Below, piece by piece: positions 18,960 through 28,198 of a stretch of DNA of 64,000 nt. The stretch covers positions 1 to 64,000 of the forward strand of contig CALAJN010000014.1 in NCBI GenBank assembly GCA_937922675.1. The letters run 5' to 3'. Position numbers and translations under genes: made by a program. Numbering within the stretch: the first letter of the stretch is position 1; every line of letters begins with the position of its first letter. The DNA is from an uncultured Granulosicoccaceae bacterium (GTDB taxonomy: Bacteria; Pseudomonadota; Gammaproteobacteria; Granulosicoccales; Granulosicoccaceae). The notes below the pieces were generated by a model. It saw only the letters and a list, made by a program, of their open reading frames with translations, did no database searches and was not told the origin of the DNA.

Positions 18960-19814
18960 TCATGCCGCCTGGCGTTGCTCTGCGCTCTCGGCCGCGATGC
19001 CCCCAATGAGTTGCTGAAGCTCGTCGACATCACTCTCCTTCAGGCCCAGTATCGAGAGTTCTGGTAGCGCTTCAAGCGTCAGGCTGGAGTCAGGAAAATC
19101 GCTGACACCGTGAATAGCACACGCTTTGTCCATCAACCTCACGATAGCCAGAACAAGGTCGTCATCACCAATGGATTCGTCTGCCTGTCGCTGAATCACA
19201 TCTCGGTATGAGTCCGGTAGACCCCATGCTTCCAGCAGGTCGGCGCCATGACTGCAATAAAGCTCGGCCAATGTCAGGTCAACAAGCATGTCTTCAATAC
19301 CTTGATCATCCTCCTTGGCGAGCACCTCGATGATACGCAGCAGCGACAACTTGCCAACGTCGTGCAGCAACCCGGCCACGAAAGCCTCGTCGGCCAGAGC
19401 CCGCTGACCCACCCTGATAGCCGTCCAGCGAGCAGCAACCGATACCGCTGATGCATGCTGCCAAAGGGTGACTAGACGAGATCGGAACAGCACTCCTGAG
19501 GCGCTGTACAGACGCTGTTGACTGATAGAGAACACAATTGCGGCAATCTGACGAACACCAAGGCGCACAGCAGCGTCCTGAAGGCCGCGCACTTCTCCAA
19601 ACCCACCAAACAGACTGGAATTAGCCAGTCGCAGCACCTCGGACACCAGTGCCGTGTCCTGCTCAAGAATTTGGCAGAGGCCGTCAATATCGAGACGATT
19701 CTCATGCACCTCTCGATGCACCTGCATCGCGACTCCGTCGAACACCGGCAGCTCGACGTCACCACGCGCCAGCCGGTCTTGTATGCGCTCGATCAAACTT
19801 ACAGGCTGGTTCAT
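18960..19814 (-). CDS. HDOD-domain signalling protein
   Basis: The 284-residue cytoplasmic protein is essentially one HDOD domain: ELPVFDGVAMQVHREV, then LEQDTALVSEVLRLANSSLF, AAVRLGVRQIAAIVFSIS and the FVAGLLHDVGKL segment. HDOD proteins are non-catalytic or degenerate relatives of HD hydrolases that act in stress, competence, motility or cyclic-dinucleotide networks. The partner cannot be predicted. It sits inside the suc block, between the TauE-like permease and lpdA, all on one strand. The 157 bases upstream contain several short palindromes. Confidence 0.85.
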   Translation of the reverse strand: MNQPVSLIERIQDRLARGDVELPVFDGVAMQVHREVHENRLDIDGLCQILEQDTALVSEVLRLANSSLFGGFGEVRGLQDAAVRLGVRQIAAIVFSISQQRLYSASGVLFRSRLVTLWQHASAVSVAARWTAIRVGQRALADEAFVAGLLHDVGKLSLLRIIEVLAKEDDQGIEDMLVDLTLAELYCSHGADLLEAWGLPDSYRDVIQRQADESIGDDDLVLAIVRLMDKACAIHGVSDFPDSSLTLEALPELSILGLKESDVDELQQLIGGIAAESAEQRQAA

Positions 19815-19897
19815 TCAGGTTCCGTTAATGTCTGCTACAGACCGCTGAGCAACAGGGCCACCTCTGCTAGCGGGCTTGAATCCAGGCGCTTAACACC

Positions 19898-19977
19898 AGG
19901 TCTGGTTAACCAGGTTATGTAACCTGTAGCTATCCAGTCCAGGTATCGAGCAAAGCCAACGTGAACACACGTTCACG
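19898..19977. repeat. Cluster of short palindromes upstream of the HDOD gene
   Basis: Three perfect palindromes lie close together: CTGGTTAACCAG (around 19902), CAGGTTATGTAACCTG (around 19911) and CGTGAACACACGTTCACG (19960-19977, overlapping the stop of the TauE-like gene). The last could form a terminator-like hairpin for the permease gene, although the following T content is low. The first two look like operator half-sites in the promoter region of the HDOD gene. Function is not known. Confidence 0.4.
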
Positions 19978-20719
19978 CCATCATGCTGCGCCTCACGAGA
20001 TTCAAGCCCATCAACAGGAAAAACACCAACACTGTTTTACGAAACGCCGACCCGGACAATCGTTCGTGCAATTTCTCGCCCAGCATGTAACCCAGCAGGG
20101 CCGGAATCACCAGCATCAGGCCAAGACTCGCTTCCCTTGTCGTCAACAGTTCGTTCACGCCATAACTGATAGCCAGAATGGTACTCCCAAGAAACAACAG
20201 CACCCCGGTTGTTCCTACAAAGGCCTCTTTGTCGAGACGCAAGGCGCTGAGATAGATCACAAGCGGTGGTGCCCATACCCCTGAAATCCCGCCCAACAAC
20301 CCACAGACAAGCCCAGTCAACACCTGCGCCCCGCGGTCAAACCGCTCCGGCAAGGCCGGCCATTCTCGCCAAAGGCTGGTAGCGGCAAACAAGCTGATCG
20401 AAAGCCCGAGGATCAGGGTGATCACAGGGGTGGACATTCGACTTGCGCCGAAAGCCGCAAGCCCTATGCCGATCAGCATGACGGCAGCCAGGAGCTTGAA
20501 GCGCTTTAGAGTTACAACAATGTCTGCGGCTCGCCAGCACTGCCAGGCGTTAAGCACAACCATCGGGACTATCACCAAGGCAATTGCCAATCGGGTATCG
20601 CCACTCGCCTGGGCAAAGAGGGTGATGGCCGCGGTAGGCAGGCCAATGCCGATTGTTCCCTTGACGAATCCGGCCGCCACGTAGGCAGCGATCGCTACAG
20701 CGATCAGCTCAAGATTCAC
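19973..20719 (-). CDS. TauE/SafE-family membrane permease
   Basis: A 248-residue inner-membrane protein with about eight hydrophobic segments. GFVKGTIGIGLPTAAITLFA near the N-terminus and GGISGVWAPPLVIYLSA in the second half are the two inverted-repeat signatures of the TauE/SafE family (PF01925), whose members move sulfite, sulfoacetate or other organic anions. The substrate is unknown. It lies between sucB (70 bases upstream) and the HDOD gene, an unusual insertion in a TCA-cycle operon. Confidence 0.85.
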   Translation of the reverse strand: MNLELIAVAIAAYVAAGFVKGTIGIGLPTAAITLFAQASGDTRLAIALVIVPMVVLNAWQCWRAADIVVTLKRFKLLAAVMLIGIGLAAFGASRMSTPVITLILGLSISLFAATSLWREWPALPERFDRGAQVLTGLVCGLLGGISGVWAPPLVIYLSALRLDKEAFVGTTGVLLFLGSTILAISYGVNELLTTREASLGLMLVIPALLGYMLGEKLHERLSGSAFRKTVLVFFLLMGLNLVRRSMMA

Positions 20720-20740
20720 GAAGCAGGCAGGGACACCGCG

Positions 20741-20770
20741 GGCCGCCCAACACCATCACGAAGGGCGGCC
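20741..20770. repeat. Hairpin between sucB and the TauE-like gene
   Basis: GGCCGCCC and GGGCGGCC pair perfectly across 14 bases, 20 bases past the sucB stop. No T-run follows, so it may slow or partly end transcription after sucB, or protect the sucAB message, rather than act as a full terminator. Confidence 0.5.
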
Positions 20771-20789
20771 GGAGGCATGCCGCCAGCGA

Positions 20790-22028
20790 TCAAAGATCGA
20801 AAACGATCCGTGCTGGATCTTCAACCAACTCCTTGATGGTCTTGAGAAAACCAACAGCACCCTTGCCATCGACAATACGATGGTCGTATGACAACGCTAC
20901 GTACATCATGGGTCGTATGACCACCTCGCCATTCAGAGCTATCGGACGATCCTGAGTTGCGTGCATACCAAGGATTGCGCTCTGCGGCGGATTGAGAATT
21001 GGCGTTGACAGCAAGGATCCGAACACGCCACCGTTGGACACGGTGAACGTGCCCCCCGTCATTTCTTCAATGGCCAACTTGCCGTCTCGCGCCTTGGCTG
21101 CGTAATCCGCAATCGACTTCTCAATATCGGCAAGGCCCATAAACTCGGTGTTGCGAACGACCGGAACAACCAATCCACGCTCGCTGGATACGGCAACGCC
21201 AATATCGCAATAGCCGTGGTAAACAACATCATCGCCATCAATTGATGCATTGATGTCCGGATAACGCTTGAGCGCCTCTGTCGCAGCTTTCAGGAATATC
21301 GACATGAAACCGAGCTTGATGCCGTGCGACTTCTCGAAGCGGTCCTTGTATTCGCTACGCAGCGCGATGAAATGCGACATATCGACCTCGTTGAAGGTCG
21401 TCAGCATCGCGGTGGTTTGAGTCGCTGACAGCAAACGCTCGGCAATACGCGCGCGAAGCCGCGTCATGGGCACACGACGCTCGGTACGCTCTCCGGCGGC
21501 ACCACCGCCGATCGGCGCAACACTGCCTGCAGCCGATGACGAGGCAGGTGCAACCGGGGGGGCGGCCTGTGACACGGCCTGCGGAGCTGCGACCGCACCT
21601 GCAGCTACGTGCTTCTCAATGTCTTCCTTGGAGATACGACCGTTCCTGCCACTCCCTTTGACGTCACCGGCACTCAGCCCATGCTCATCAAGCAAACGAC
21701 GAACACTCGGGCTGGTCTGACCGTCACCGCTATCTTCACTTGCGGAAACAGTCGCGGCCGCGGCAGCCGGCTGCGCGGCGGCAGCGCCGGTACCGGCCTC
21801 TATTGTGCCAATGACCTGATGGGCTTGTACGGTTGCGCCCTCGTCCTCGACAATCGAGCCGATCACACCGTCCTCGGCTGCAGGTACTTCGAGGACGACC
21901 TTGTCGGTCTCCACTTCGACGAGCACCTCGTCGCGACTGACGGCATCGCCGACCTTCTTGTGCCAGGTGACGATCGTGGCGTCAGCAATGGACTCTGGAA
22001 GTGTGGGTACCTTGATCTCGCTTGTCAT
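20790..22028 (-). CDS. sucB: Dihydrolipoyllysine succinyltransferase (E2 of 2-oxoglutarate dehydrogenase)
   Basis: The 412-residue E2 has an N-terminal lipoyl domain with the lipoylated lysine in [13 protein letters not shown] (Lys43), an Ala/Pro-rich linker, an E3/E1-binding domain ([20 protein letters not shown], then [12 protein letters not shown]), a second Ala/Pro linker and the catalytic acyltransferase domain ending with [13 protein letters not shown] (His-Asp active site). It transfers the succinyl group to CoA and forms the core of the complex. It follows sucA by 32 bases. Confidence 0.97.
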   Translation of the reverse strand: MTSEIKVPTLPESIADATIVTWHKKVGDAVSRDEVLVEVETDKVVLEVPAAEDGVIGSIVEDEGATVQAHQVIGTIEAGTGAAAAQPAAAAATVSASEDSGDGQTSPSVRRLLDEHGLSAGDVKGSGRNGRISKEDIEKHVAAGAVAAPQAVSQAAPPVAPASSSAAGSVAPIGGGAAGERTERRVPMTRLRARIAERLLSATQTTAMLTTFNEVDMSHFIALRSEYKDRFEKSHGIKLGFMSIFLKAATEALKRYPDINASIDGDDVVYHGYCDIGVAVSSERGLVVPVVRNTEFMGLADIEKSIADYAAKARDGKLAIEEMTGGTFTVSNGGVFGSLLSTPILNPPQSAILGMHATQDRPIALNGEVVIRPMMYVALSYDHRIVDGKGAVGFLKTIKELVEDPARIVFDL

Positions 22029-22060
22029 CGGGCGATGGTCTTTTTGGACGGCAGGGATAA

Positions 22061-24925
22061 TTAAAGGGACTGACTGTTGGAGACTAGTCCAAGTGCTTCC
22101 TGGACCAGCTGTTTCTGTTCAGCCAGATGCTGACTCATGTAACCGGTCGCGGGCGACGCAGAAGGCACGCGACCAACAAACTCGACATCCTTCACTGCGG
22201 CCGGCAAGACACGTTCGATGCGATGTCGGTTGGAGCGCCACGACCCTTGATTACGTGGCTCTTCCTGACACCAAACTATGGAAGTGGCTGCGGGATAACG
22301 CGCAATCGTTGCGGTTATATCCTCATAGGGGAAGGGGTACAGCTGCTCAAGTCTGGCGATAGCAACGTTCTCAATACCAGCTTCGCGACGGGCCTCCAGC
22401 AGGTCGTAATACACCTTGCCTGCACAGAAAACCAGACGATCTACCTTGTCAGCAGCAATGCTGTCTATCTCATCGATGACGGGTTGAAAGTGCCCGTCTG
22501 ACAGGTCCTCAAGCGTTGATGTTGCCAGGCGATGCCGCAACAAGCTCTTGGGCGTCATGACGATCAGTGGCCTGCGCATCGGGCGCGTCATCTGACGGCG
22601 CAGCATGTGGTAGCACTGTGCAGGTGTTGAAGGCATCAACACGCACATGTTGTCCTCGGCACACAATTGCAAAAACCGCTCAAGACGCGCGGATGAGTGC
22701 TCTGGCCCCTGCCCTTCATAGCCATGTGGCAGCAACATGGTCAAGCCACACAGACGACCCCATTTGGTTTCGCCCGAGCTGATGAACTGATCGATGACCA
22801 CCTGTGCACCGTTGACAAAATCGCCAAATTGCGCCTCCCACAACACAAGAGTGTTCGGATCAGCCGTGGCGTAACCGTACTCAAACGCCAACACCGCCTC
22901 TTCTGACAATACCGAATCGATGACCAGAAAATTGCCATCGGCAACTTCTCGCAGCGGCACATGCGCGCCCGGCTGCGTCTGGTTATGCAGGACTGCATGC
23001 CTGTGCGCAAACGTACCGCGTCCGGAATCCTGACCGGAGAGACGTACGTCGTAGCCCTCGTGCAAGAGCGTGGCGTACGAGAGAGTTTCGGCAAAACCCC
23101 AGTCAATGGGCAAGGCTCCAGCCGACATCTTGCGGCGATCTTCGACAATCTTGTTGACCCGAGAGTGCAAGGCCAGCCCGTCGGGCAACGTGTTGAGACG
23201 GGTAGCGAGCTCTTGCAGCGTCGCAAGAGGCACGTGCGAGTCGTAGTCCACACGCCAGTCAGTCTCTGTGTACTTGCTCCAGTCCACTTGCAACTCGGGA
23301 GCTTCGCCAAGGCCTTCCAGAATATCGGGCGCTACTGTTTCACCTGCATCAAGCGCCGAGCGGTAGTCATCTACCATTTGTTGCGGTACATCGGCGTCGA
23401 TGACGCCGTCGTCAACGAGCTTGTCTGCATACAGTTTGCGTGTGGTGGGGATGGCCTTGATTGTCTTGTACATGAAGGGCTGAGTAACCGACGGCTCGTC
23501 GGTCTCGTTGTGCCCGTGGCGGCGATAACAGACCATGTCGATGACCACATCCTTTTTGAAGGTCATTCGAAAATCCAGCGCCAGCTGAGTCACGAAAAAT
23601 ACCGCCTCCGGATCATCGCCATTCACATGGAAAATCGGCGCGTTGATCATCTTTGCCACGTCCGAGGCGTACAGGGTGGAACGCGCATCAGCTGCGTTGC
23701 TGGTCGTAAATCCAATCTGATTGTTAACAATGATGTGCACGGTCCCCTTGGTAGAGAATCCGCGCGAGTCCGCCATGTTGAATGTCTCCATGACCACACC
23801 CTGACCGGCAAAAGCAGCATCACCGTGTATCGCTATCGGAATCACCAGATCACCGGCCTGGTCTCCATAACGATCCTGCCGAGATCTAACCGAGCCCTCG
23901 ACCACCGGTGAGACAATTTCCAGATGCGAAGGATTGAACGCCATCGAGAGGTGCATGTGACCGCTCGGTGTCTTGATATCGGAGCTGAAGCCCTGGTGGT
24001 ATTTGACATCACCGGATGACAGCGCGGGGTCATGCTTGCCTTCAAACTCCTCAAACAGCTCTGCCGGGTTCTTTCCAAGAATATTGACCAACACGTTCAG
24101 GCGGCCTCGATGCGCCATGCCAATCACCATGTCCCGCACGCCCGCGTTACCCGCGCGGCGAACGATTTCACTCATCATCACTATCAGACTCTCACCACCT
24201 TCGAGTGAAAAACGTTTTTGCCCCACATATCGAGAACCGAGATGACGCTCCATACTCTCAGCGGCGGTAACACGCTCGAGAATCCACTTCCGGGTGGTGG
24301 GCTCGAGCGACGGCGCAGAAGCCACGCTCTCAATGCGCTGTTGCAACCAATCCTTCTGCGGGGTGTAGTCGATATACATGAACTCGTACCCGATAGAACC
24401 GCAGTAGCAACGCTCAAGGTGGGAGATGATGTCGCGTAGTGGGGCCGCGTCGATACCCTCCAGCGACGGTGTCTGGAAGACGGTGTCAAGGTCAGCCTCG
24501 GACAGATCATTCTCGTGCAAGCGCACCTCACGGACCGCAGCCTCGTTCACCTTGCCCAAGGGGTCGGTACTGGCCAACTGGTGGCCGCGCACACGATAGG
24601 CGTTGATCAAGCGACTGACCTGAACGTGCTTGAGATCCGCTGTAGCGCCACCGCTACTCGCCTGCATACCACCGACAGGCACGCTCCCTGTCAGTACACG
24701 AAACTGCTCGCGCACGACCGAATGCGGCATATCACGCACGTTTTCTGCAACCAGCGGCAAAGCCTGGAAGTAGGCTCGCCAACTCTCATCTACCGAGTTG
24801 GGGTCGGCAAGATACTGCTCGTACTGGGTTTCCAGCCACGGCGAATTAGCACCGCCAAGAGCCGATGAGCTCTGGAATTCGTCCATAGAGGGCGCCGGAA
24901 CAGCGTCTTCAGGTTTGGCACTCAT
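22061..24925 (-). CDS. sucA: 2-oxoglutarate dehydrogenase E1 component
   Basis: The 954-residue thiamine-diphosphate enzyme decarboxylates 2-oxoglutarate in the TCA cycle. The N-terminal segment ([20 protein letters not shown]) binds E2. The core contains [33 protein letters not shown] and the TPP/metal region [16 protein letters not shown]. The C-terminal part has the transketolase-like pyrimidine and acetyl-CoA-site regions ([20 protein letters not shown]). Length is close to that of E. coli SucA (933). It leads the sucAB pair, 125 bases after the isocitrate dehydrogenase-like gene. Confidence 0.97.
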   Translation of the reverse strand: MSAKPEDAVPAPSMDEFQSSSALGGANSPWLETQYEQYLADPNSVDESWRAYFQALPLVAENVRDMPHSVVREQFRVLTGSVPVGGMQASSGGATADLKHVQVSRLINAYRVRGHQLASTDPLGKVNEAAVREVRLHENDLSEADLDTVFQTPSLEGIDAAPLRDIISHLERCYCGSIGYEFMYIDYTPQKDWLQQRIESVASAPSLEPTTRKWILERVTAAESMERHLGSRYVGQKRFSLEGGESLIVMMSEIVRRAGNAGVRDMVIGMAHRGRLNVLVNILGKNPAELFEEFEGKHDPALSSGDVKYHQGFSSDIKTPSGHMHLSMAFNPSHLEIVSPVVEGSVRSRQDRYGDQAGDLVIPIAIHGDAAFAGQGVVMETFNMADSRGFSTKGTVHIIVNNQIGFTTSNAADARSTLYASDVAKMINAPIFHVNGDDPEAVFFVTQLALDFRMTFKKDVVIDMVCYRRHGHNETDEPSVTQPFMYKTIKAIPTTRKLYADKLVDDGVIDADVPQQMVDDYRSALDAGETVAPDILEGLGEAPELQVDWSKYTETDWRVDYDSHVPLATLQELATRLNTLPDGLALHSRVNKIVEDRRKMSAGALPIDWGFAETLSYATLLHEGYDVRLSGQDSGRGTFAHRHAVLHNQTQPGAHVPLREVADGNFLVIDSVLSEEAVLAFEYGYATADPNTLVLWEAQFGDFVNGAQVVIDQFISSGETKWGRLCGLTMLLPHGYEGQGPEHSSARLERFLQLCAEDNMCVLMPSTPAQCYHMLRRQMTRPMRRPLIVMTPKSLLRHRLATSTLEDLSDGHFQPVIDEIDSIAADKVDRLVFCAGKVYYDLLEARREAGIENVAIARLEQLYPFPYEDITATIARYPAATSIVWCQEEPRNQGSWRSNRHRIERVLPAAVKDVEFVGRVPSASPATGYMSQHLAEQKQLVQEALGLVSNSQSL

Positions 24926-25050
24926 ACGATCTGTATTGCCATGTGTCGTGGCGGATGGGGTCGTTGCATCACACTACTCACCAGCAGCTAGCGGCAGCAG
25001 TGATACGGACGCCGAGCTTCAGGCATCGGTCCGCATTTCCACTCTTGCAA

Positions 25051-26094
25051 TCAGGAGGGCAGATGCGCTGGAATCTCATCGATTACCACACGTGTGAATT
25101 CATCGGTGTTCAGCTTGCCGCCCAGATCCCGCGTGCTCCGCCCCTGCTCTATGGCACCAAGCAAAGCCAGGCGCAAGGCGTGGCCGAGGTCGTATCGACC
25201 CACGTGATCCAGCAGCATGCCAAAGGAGAGTAGTACTGCTGACGGGTTTGCGAGGTTCTTGCCAGCAATATCCGGTGCAGTCCCGCCTGCTGGATCGAAC
25301 ATCGCCACATCAATCTCGTTGTTTTCGTCGAACGAGTAGTTGCCACTGGAACCTGTTCCGAGGCTGCCAACCAGGCCTGAGGCCATGTCAGAAAGAAAAT
25401 CACCGTATTCGTTCAAAACCAGCACCACTTCATACGACGAAGGGTCGATGATGATCTTTGCCAGCAGTGCATCGAACAGCTCTACGTGGTGCTGGACATC
25501 CTGGTAGTCCTTGTGAACCTCGGCAACCACCTCTTCGAACAAACCATCAGTTACTCGCTGAATGGTGTGTTTTGACGAGGAGGTCATTGAATAGTGGCTA
25601 TCTCCGTAGGTCAGTCCCTTTTTGCGTGCCAGATCAAAGGCAAACTTTGCCGCCTGCATGCAGGGTTTTCGCTCCACCATGCGCAATGAAACCGCGGCGT
25701 CCTTACCGATCAGTTGTCCCGGGTCATCGTAGGTACCACCGGTTGCAATGCGCACGATGTGCAGATTCACATCTTCCTTGAAATTGGAGTGAATCCCCTT
25801 GATGGAAATTGCCGGGCGATAGATCACTGAAAACCCCAGCCGTCGTCGAATGAGCGCGTTGGGGCTCCGCAAGCGCGTCACGGTCGGATATTTGACAGCG
25901 AGTTTGGTGCGCCGCATCGAGGTCTCGGCCTCGTCGATCACGTCATCGCCACGCGCTTCGCGGTTTTCGAGGCTCCAGTCCACGGGTAGGAACGTGAAAT
26001 TGGCAGGCAGGGAATCTGCAACCGCGTGCACCGACTCGGCGAGTTCTGGTCCAATACCGTCGCCGAGGAGTTCGGTGATTTCGATCGTGCTCAC
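25051..26094 (-). CDS. Isocitrate/isopropylmalate dehydrogenase-family protein, divergent
   Basis: The protein of about 347 residues has the family fold: GDGIGPELAESV at the start, SPNALIRRRLGF for substrate binding, the LNEYGDFLSDMASGLVGSLG metal-site region and PAGGTAPDIAGKNLANPSA near the cofactor. Several key positions differ from ordinary NAD/NADP isocitrate dehydrogenases. RENTEG is replaced by RIATGG, NLYGD by NEYGD, and the His of HGSAPD by Gly. Substrate is therefore uncertain. The GTG at 26094 has GGAG at a good distance; an ATG four codons upstream (26106) is the alternative. It lies directly before sucA, suggesting a role near 2-oxoglutarate. Confidence 0.75.
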   Translation of the reverse strand: MSTIEITELLGDGIGPELAESVHAVADSLPANFTFLPVDWSLENREARGDDVIDEAETSMRRTKLAVKYPTVTRLRSPNALIRRRLGFSVIYRPAISIKGIHSNFKEDVNLHIVRIATGGTYDDPGQLIGKDAAVSLRMVERKPCMQAAKFAFDLARKKGLTYGDSHYSMTSSSKHTIQRVTDGLFEEVVAEVHKDYQDVQHHVELFDALLAKIIIDPSSYEVVLVLNEYGDFLSDMASGLVGSLGTGSSGNYSFDENNEIDVAMFDPAGGTAPDIAGKNLANPSAVLLSFGMLLDHVGRYDLGHALRLALLGAIEQGRSTRDLGGKLNTDEFTRVVIDEIPAHLPS

Positions 26095-26285
26095 ATACCG
26101 CTCCATTGCTCACAGTCAAGGGCCATAGGTATGGCACACCTTTACTGTCAAAGACAGGTTAGGCGCACCCACCCTTCACGGGACCCGACACACCGCCGTG
26201 AAAGATACACCAAACGCAGCACAAGCCAAACTTACGGGTGTTCACAAGGGCCTGACGCATTATCACGGATGACGGCGTGAACGGC

Positions 26286-26726
26286 TCAGCTCCATGAGTC
26301 CGGAGCGTCATCTGTCGCGGGCAATTGGCGCACCTCATCCGGGTCAGCATCAAATCGCTCCGGATTTGCCCAGTAACGAGCGTTCAGCCAATCGGGAGGT
26401 GACTTGTATTCCGCCAGACGATATTCGTGCAATACGTGCTGCTGACACCCCTCAACACAGCTGAAAAGACGCCGAAAACCAAAGGCAAAAAATACCTCGG
26501 CCGGCACACGCTGCTCCGCAGTGTCATCGATCTGCCAAACGAAGAGTCCCCCGGGGAACTCACGGCAGGCCTGCCCGAGCTGGCGAGAGAGAGCGCCACC
26601 GGCCTTGGCATTGACCAGCTCAAGCAGATGCCCACCATCAGCTACATGCCGGGCCACACGTTCAGCCACTGGCTCTGATGTGTCAGCCATCGGCGTGAGC
26701 GCTGTCTCAGTCGTGCGATCGGGCAT
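26286..26726 (-). CDS. Conserved protein, possibly DUF6231 family
   Basis: From the ATG at 26726 the product has 146 residues (a second ATG at 26690 is possible). The frame is open farther, but that part lies within the upstream DUF1244 gene. Seen features are HVADGGHLLELVNAKAGGAL, GGLFVWQIDDTAEQRVPAEV and FFAFGFRRLFSCVEGCQQHV, then HEYRLAEYKSPPDWLNARYW near the end. I associate this ending and the DUF1244 neighbour with the DUF6231 family of Pseudomonas-like bacteria, without certainty. There are no membrane segments. The start overlaps the end of the DUF1244 gene by about 20 bases, so the two are probably coupled. Confidence 0.6.
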   Translation of the reverse strand: MPDRTTETALTPMADTSEPVAERVARHVADGGHLLELVNAKAGGALSRQLGQACREFPGGLFVWQIDDTAEQRVPAEVFFAFGFRRLFSCVEGCQQHVLHEYRLAEYKSPPDWLNARYWANPERFDADPDEVRQLPATDDAPDSWS

Positions 26727-27045
26727 AAGCTGCAGACTGTTCAGGCGTCGCCTCAAGCTGATACCTGGCCTTCCAGTCAGCGTAGGGCATACCGTACACA
26801 CGCTCGCGTGCATCTTCGTACTCGATTGCCAACCCGTCTTCGCGCGCCGCGGCTACATAGTATTTGGACAGGCAGTTGCGACAAAAACCTGCCAGATTCA
26901 TCAAATCGATGTTCTGCACATCACTACGCTCCGCCAAATGCGCAACGAGCGTGCGAAACGCAGCTGCCTCGAGTTCGGTTTTCTGCGCAGCGTTCAGTGC
27001 CTCTATCGCAACTGGCTTCAATTCTTCATTAGATGAGTCAGACAT
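26707..27045 (-). CDS. DUF1244-family protein
   Basis: The 112-residue protein contains the family hallmark FRTLVAHLAERSDVQNIDLM followed by NLAGFCRNCLSKYY. The two cysteines of FCRNC are conserved in the family. DUF1244 proteins are small helical proteins with no known function. The start at 27045 (MSDSSNEE) is preceded by GAGAAAAAAGAA; an open extension of 24 codons upstream is not family-like. It is divergent from the DUF3301 gene at 27138. Confidence 0.85.
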   Translation of the reverse strand: MSDSSNEELKPVAIEALNAAQKTELEAAAFRTLVAHLAERSDVQNIDLMNLAGFCRNCLSKYYVAAAREDGLAIEYEDARERVYGMPYADWKARYQLEATPEQSAAYARSHD

Positions 27046-27137
27046 TTCTTTTTTCTCACAATTGTTACTCTTGGCTGCGATTATGTACGAGTTGCCCCAG
27101 GATTCAGCCACGCACACCCAGAGTTGATCAAGACTCC

Positions 27138-27485
27138 ATGTCAGGCAACTTTTTTTTCAGTCTGTTGATGTTGGCAGCGCCACTAGCGGCACTGGCCTTC
27201 TGGTGGTACGGAGCGCGCGCCCGCGAGCAAGCAATCGAGCACGCTCGACTGGCATGCCGTCGCAATAGCGTGCAGTTTCTCGATCAAACCGTCGCTCTTC
27301 AGAACATTGCTCCTGCACGCGCCAGCGGCGGCTCATTTCGTCTGAAACGCACATTCGTGTTCGAGTTTACTGACCATGACGCCTACAGAGACCGCGCACG
27401 AGTGGTGATGCAGGGACAGAAGCTCGTCCGTGTTCATTTTCCGTGGCGGCGTGACGAACACGGCGCCCGAATTTTTGAGCACTAG
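27138..27485 (+). CDS. DUF3301-family membrane-anchored protein
   Basis: A 115-residue protein with one N-terminal membrane helix (LLMLAAPLAALAFWWYGARA) and a basic cytoplasmic or periplasmic domain: QAIEHARLACRRNSVQFLDQ, VALQNIAPARASGGSFRLKR, then FVFEFTDHDAYRDRARVVMQ. This is the pattern of DUF3301, a family without known function in gammaproteobacteria. The start at 27138 is the only one giving this family N-terminus. A run of eight T in codons 5-7 could slip and change the frame near the start. Confidence 0.8.
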   Translation: MSGNFFFSLLMLAAPLAALAFWWYGARAREQAIEHARLACRRNSVQFLDQTVALQNIAPARASGGSFRLKRTFVFEFTDHDAYRDRARVVMQGQKLVRVHFPWRRDEHGARIFEH

Positions 27486-27580
27486 GGGGTCGACCGGGCG
27501 AGCCTCAGCGTCTCGATCGCCGTACGTTCGGGGGCGCCAACAGGCAATACCTGCCTCCGATCGACTAGACTTTAGGTGCC

Positions 27581-28111
27581 ATGAACACAGCCTCAGACCG
27601 ATTACCACCCGCTGATGCGGCCTGCCCCTGCGGCAACGCCCTTGCCTATGGTGAATGTTGTGGGCGCTGGTTTGATGCTGACGACCGACCCGACGATGTT
27701 GTAACCCTCATGCGGGCGAGGTACACAGCCCACGTAGTGGGCGCGATCGACTTCATCGTGGCAACCCACCATCCTGCCACCCGCAACGAGGTTGACGAAA
27801 GTGCGACCGCTCGATGGGCAGCCGAGTCAGATTGGCTCGGGCTCGAGATACGCTCCAGCGAAGAGGGTGGGCCTGACGACGATAACGGCAAGGTGGAATT
27901 TGTTGCGCGCTACCGCGATGCCAATCGTCGTCGCCACACTCACCATGAGCGCGCTCTGTTCGAGCGATATCACGGTCAGTGGTACTTTCGAGATGCAGAA
28001 GTACCGGAAGTGACTCAGATAAGACGTGACGTCAGCAAGCAGGGGCGCAATGATCCCTGCGCTTGCGGCAGCGGCAAGAAATTCAAGAAGTGCTGCGGCG
28101 TAGCCGCGTGA
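27581..28111 (+). CDS. ychJ: YchJ-family SEC-C motif protein
   Basis: The 176-residue protein has a metal-binding SEC-C motif at each end: [16 protein letters not shown] near residue 11 and [17 protein letters not shown] at the C-terminus. Between them lies the NTF2-like YchJ core ([10 protein letters not shown] style segment [20 protein letters not shown] and the [20 protein letters not shown] stretch). YchJ proteins bind zinc. Their role is not established. It follows the DUF3301 gene by 95 bases and precedes fadD by 87. Confidence 0.88.
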   Translation: MNTASDRLPPADAACPCGNALAYGECCGRWFDADDRPDDVVTLMRARYTAHVVGAIDFIVATHHPATRNEVDESATARWAAESDWLGLEIRSSEEGGPDDDNGKVEFVARYRDANRRRHTHHERALFERYHGQWYFRDAEVPEVTQIRRDVSKQGRNDPCACGSGKKFKKCCGVAA

Positions 28112-28198
28112 AGCGCTCAGCTACCGGCCTGATCGCCGGTTGACGCAAGGTTGTGTAAAACCGCTTTTCAGGCGGCTGACCCGGGAGGAGCAAAGACG

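Noticed and set aside
22961-23911. A 316-codon open frame on the plus strand
   Set aside because: It is antisense to sucA and its translation shows no family signature.
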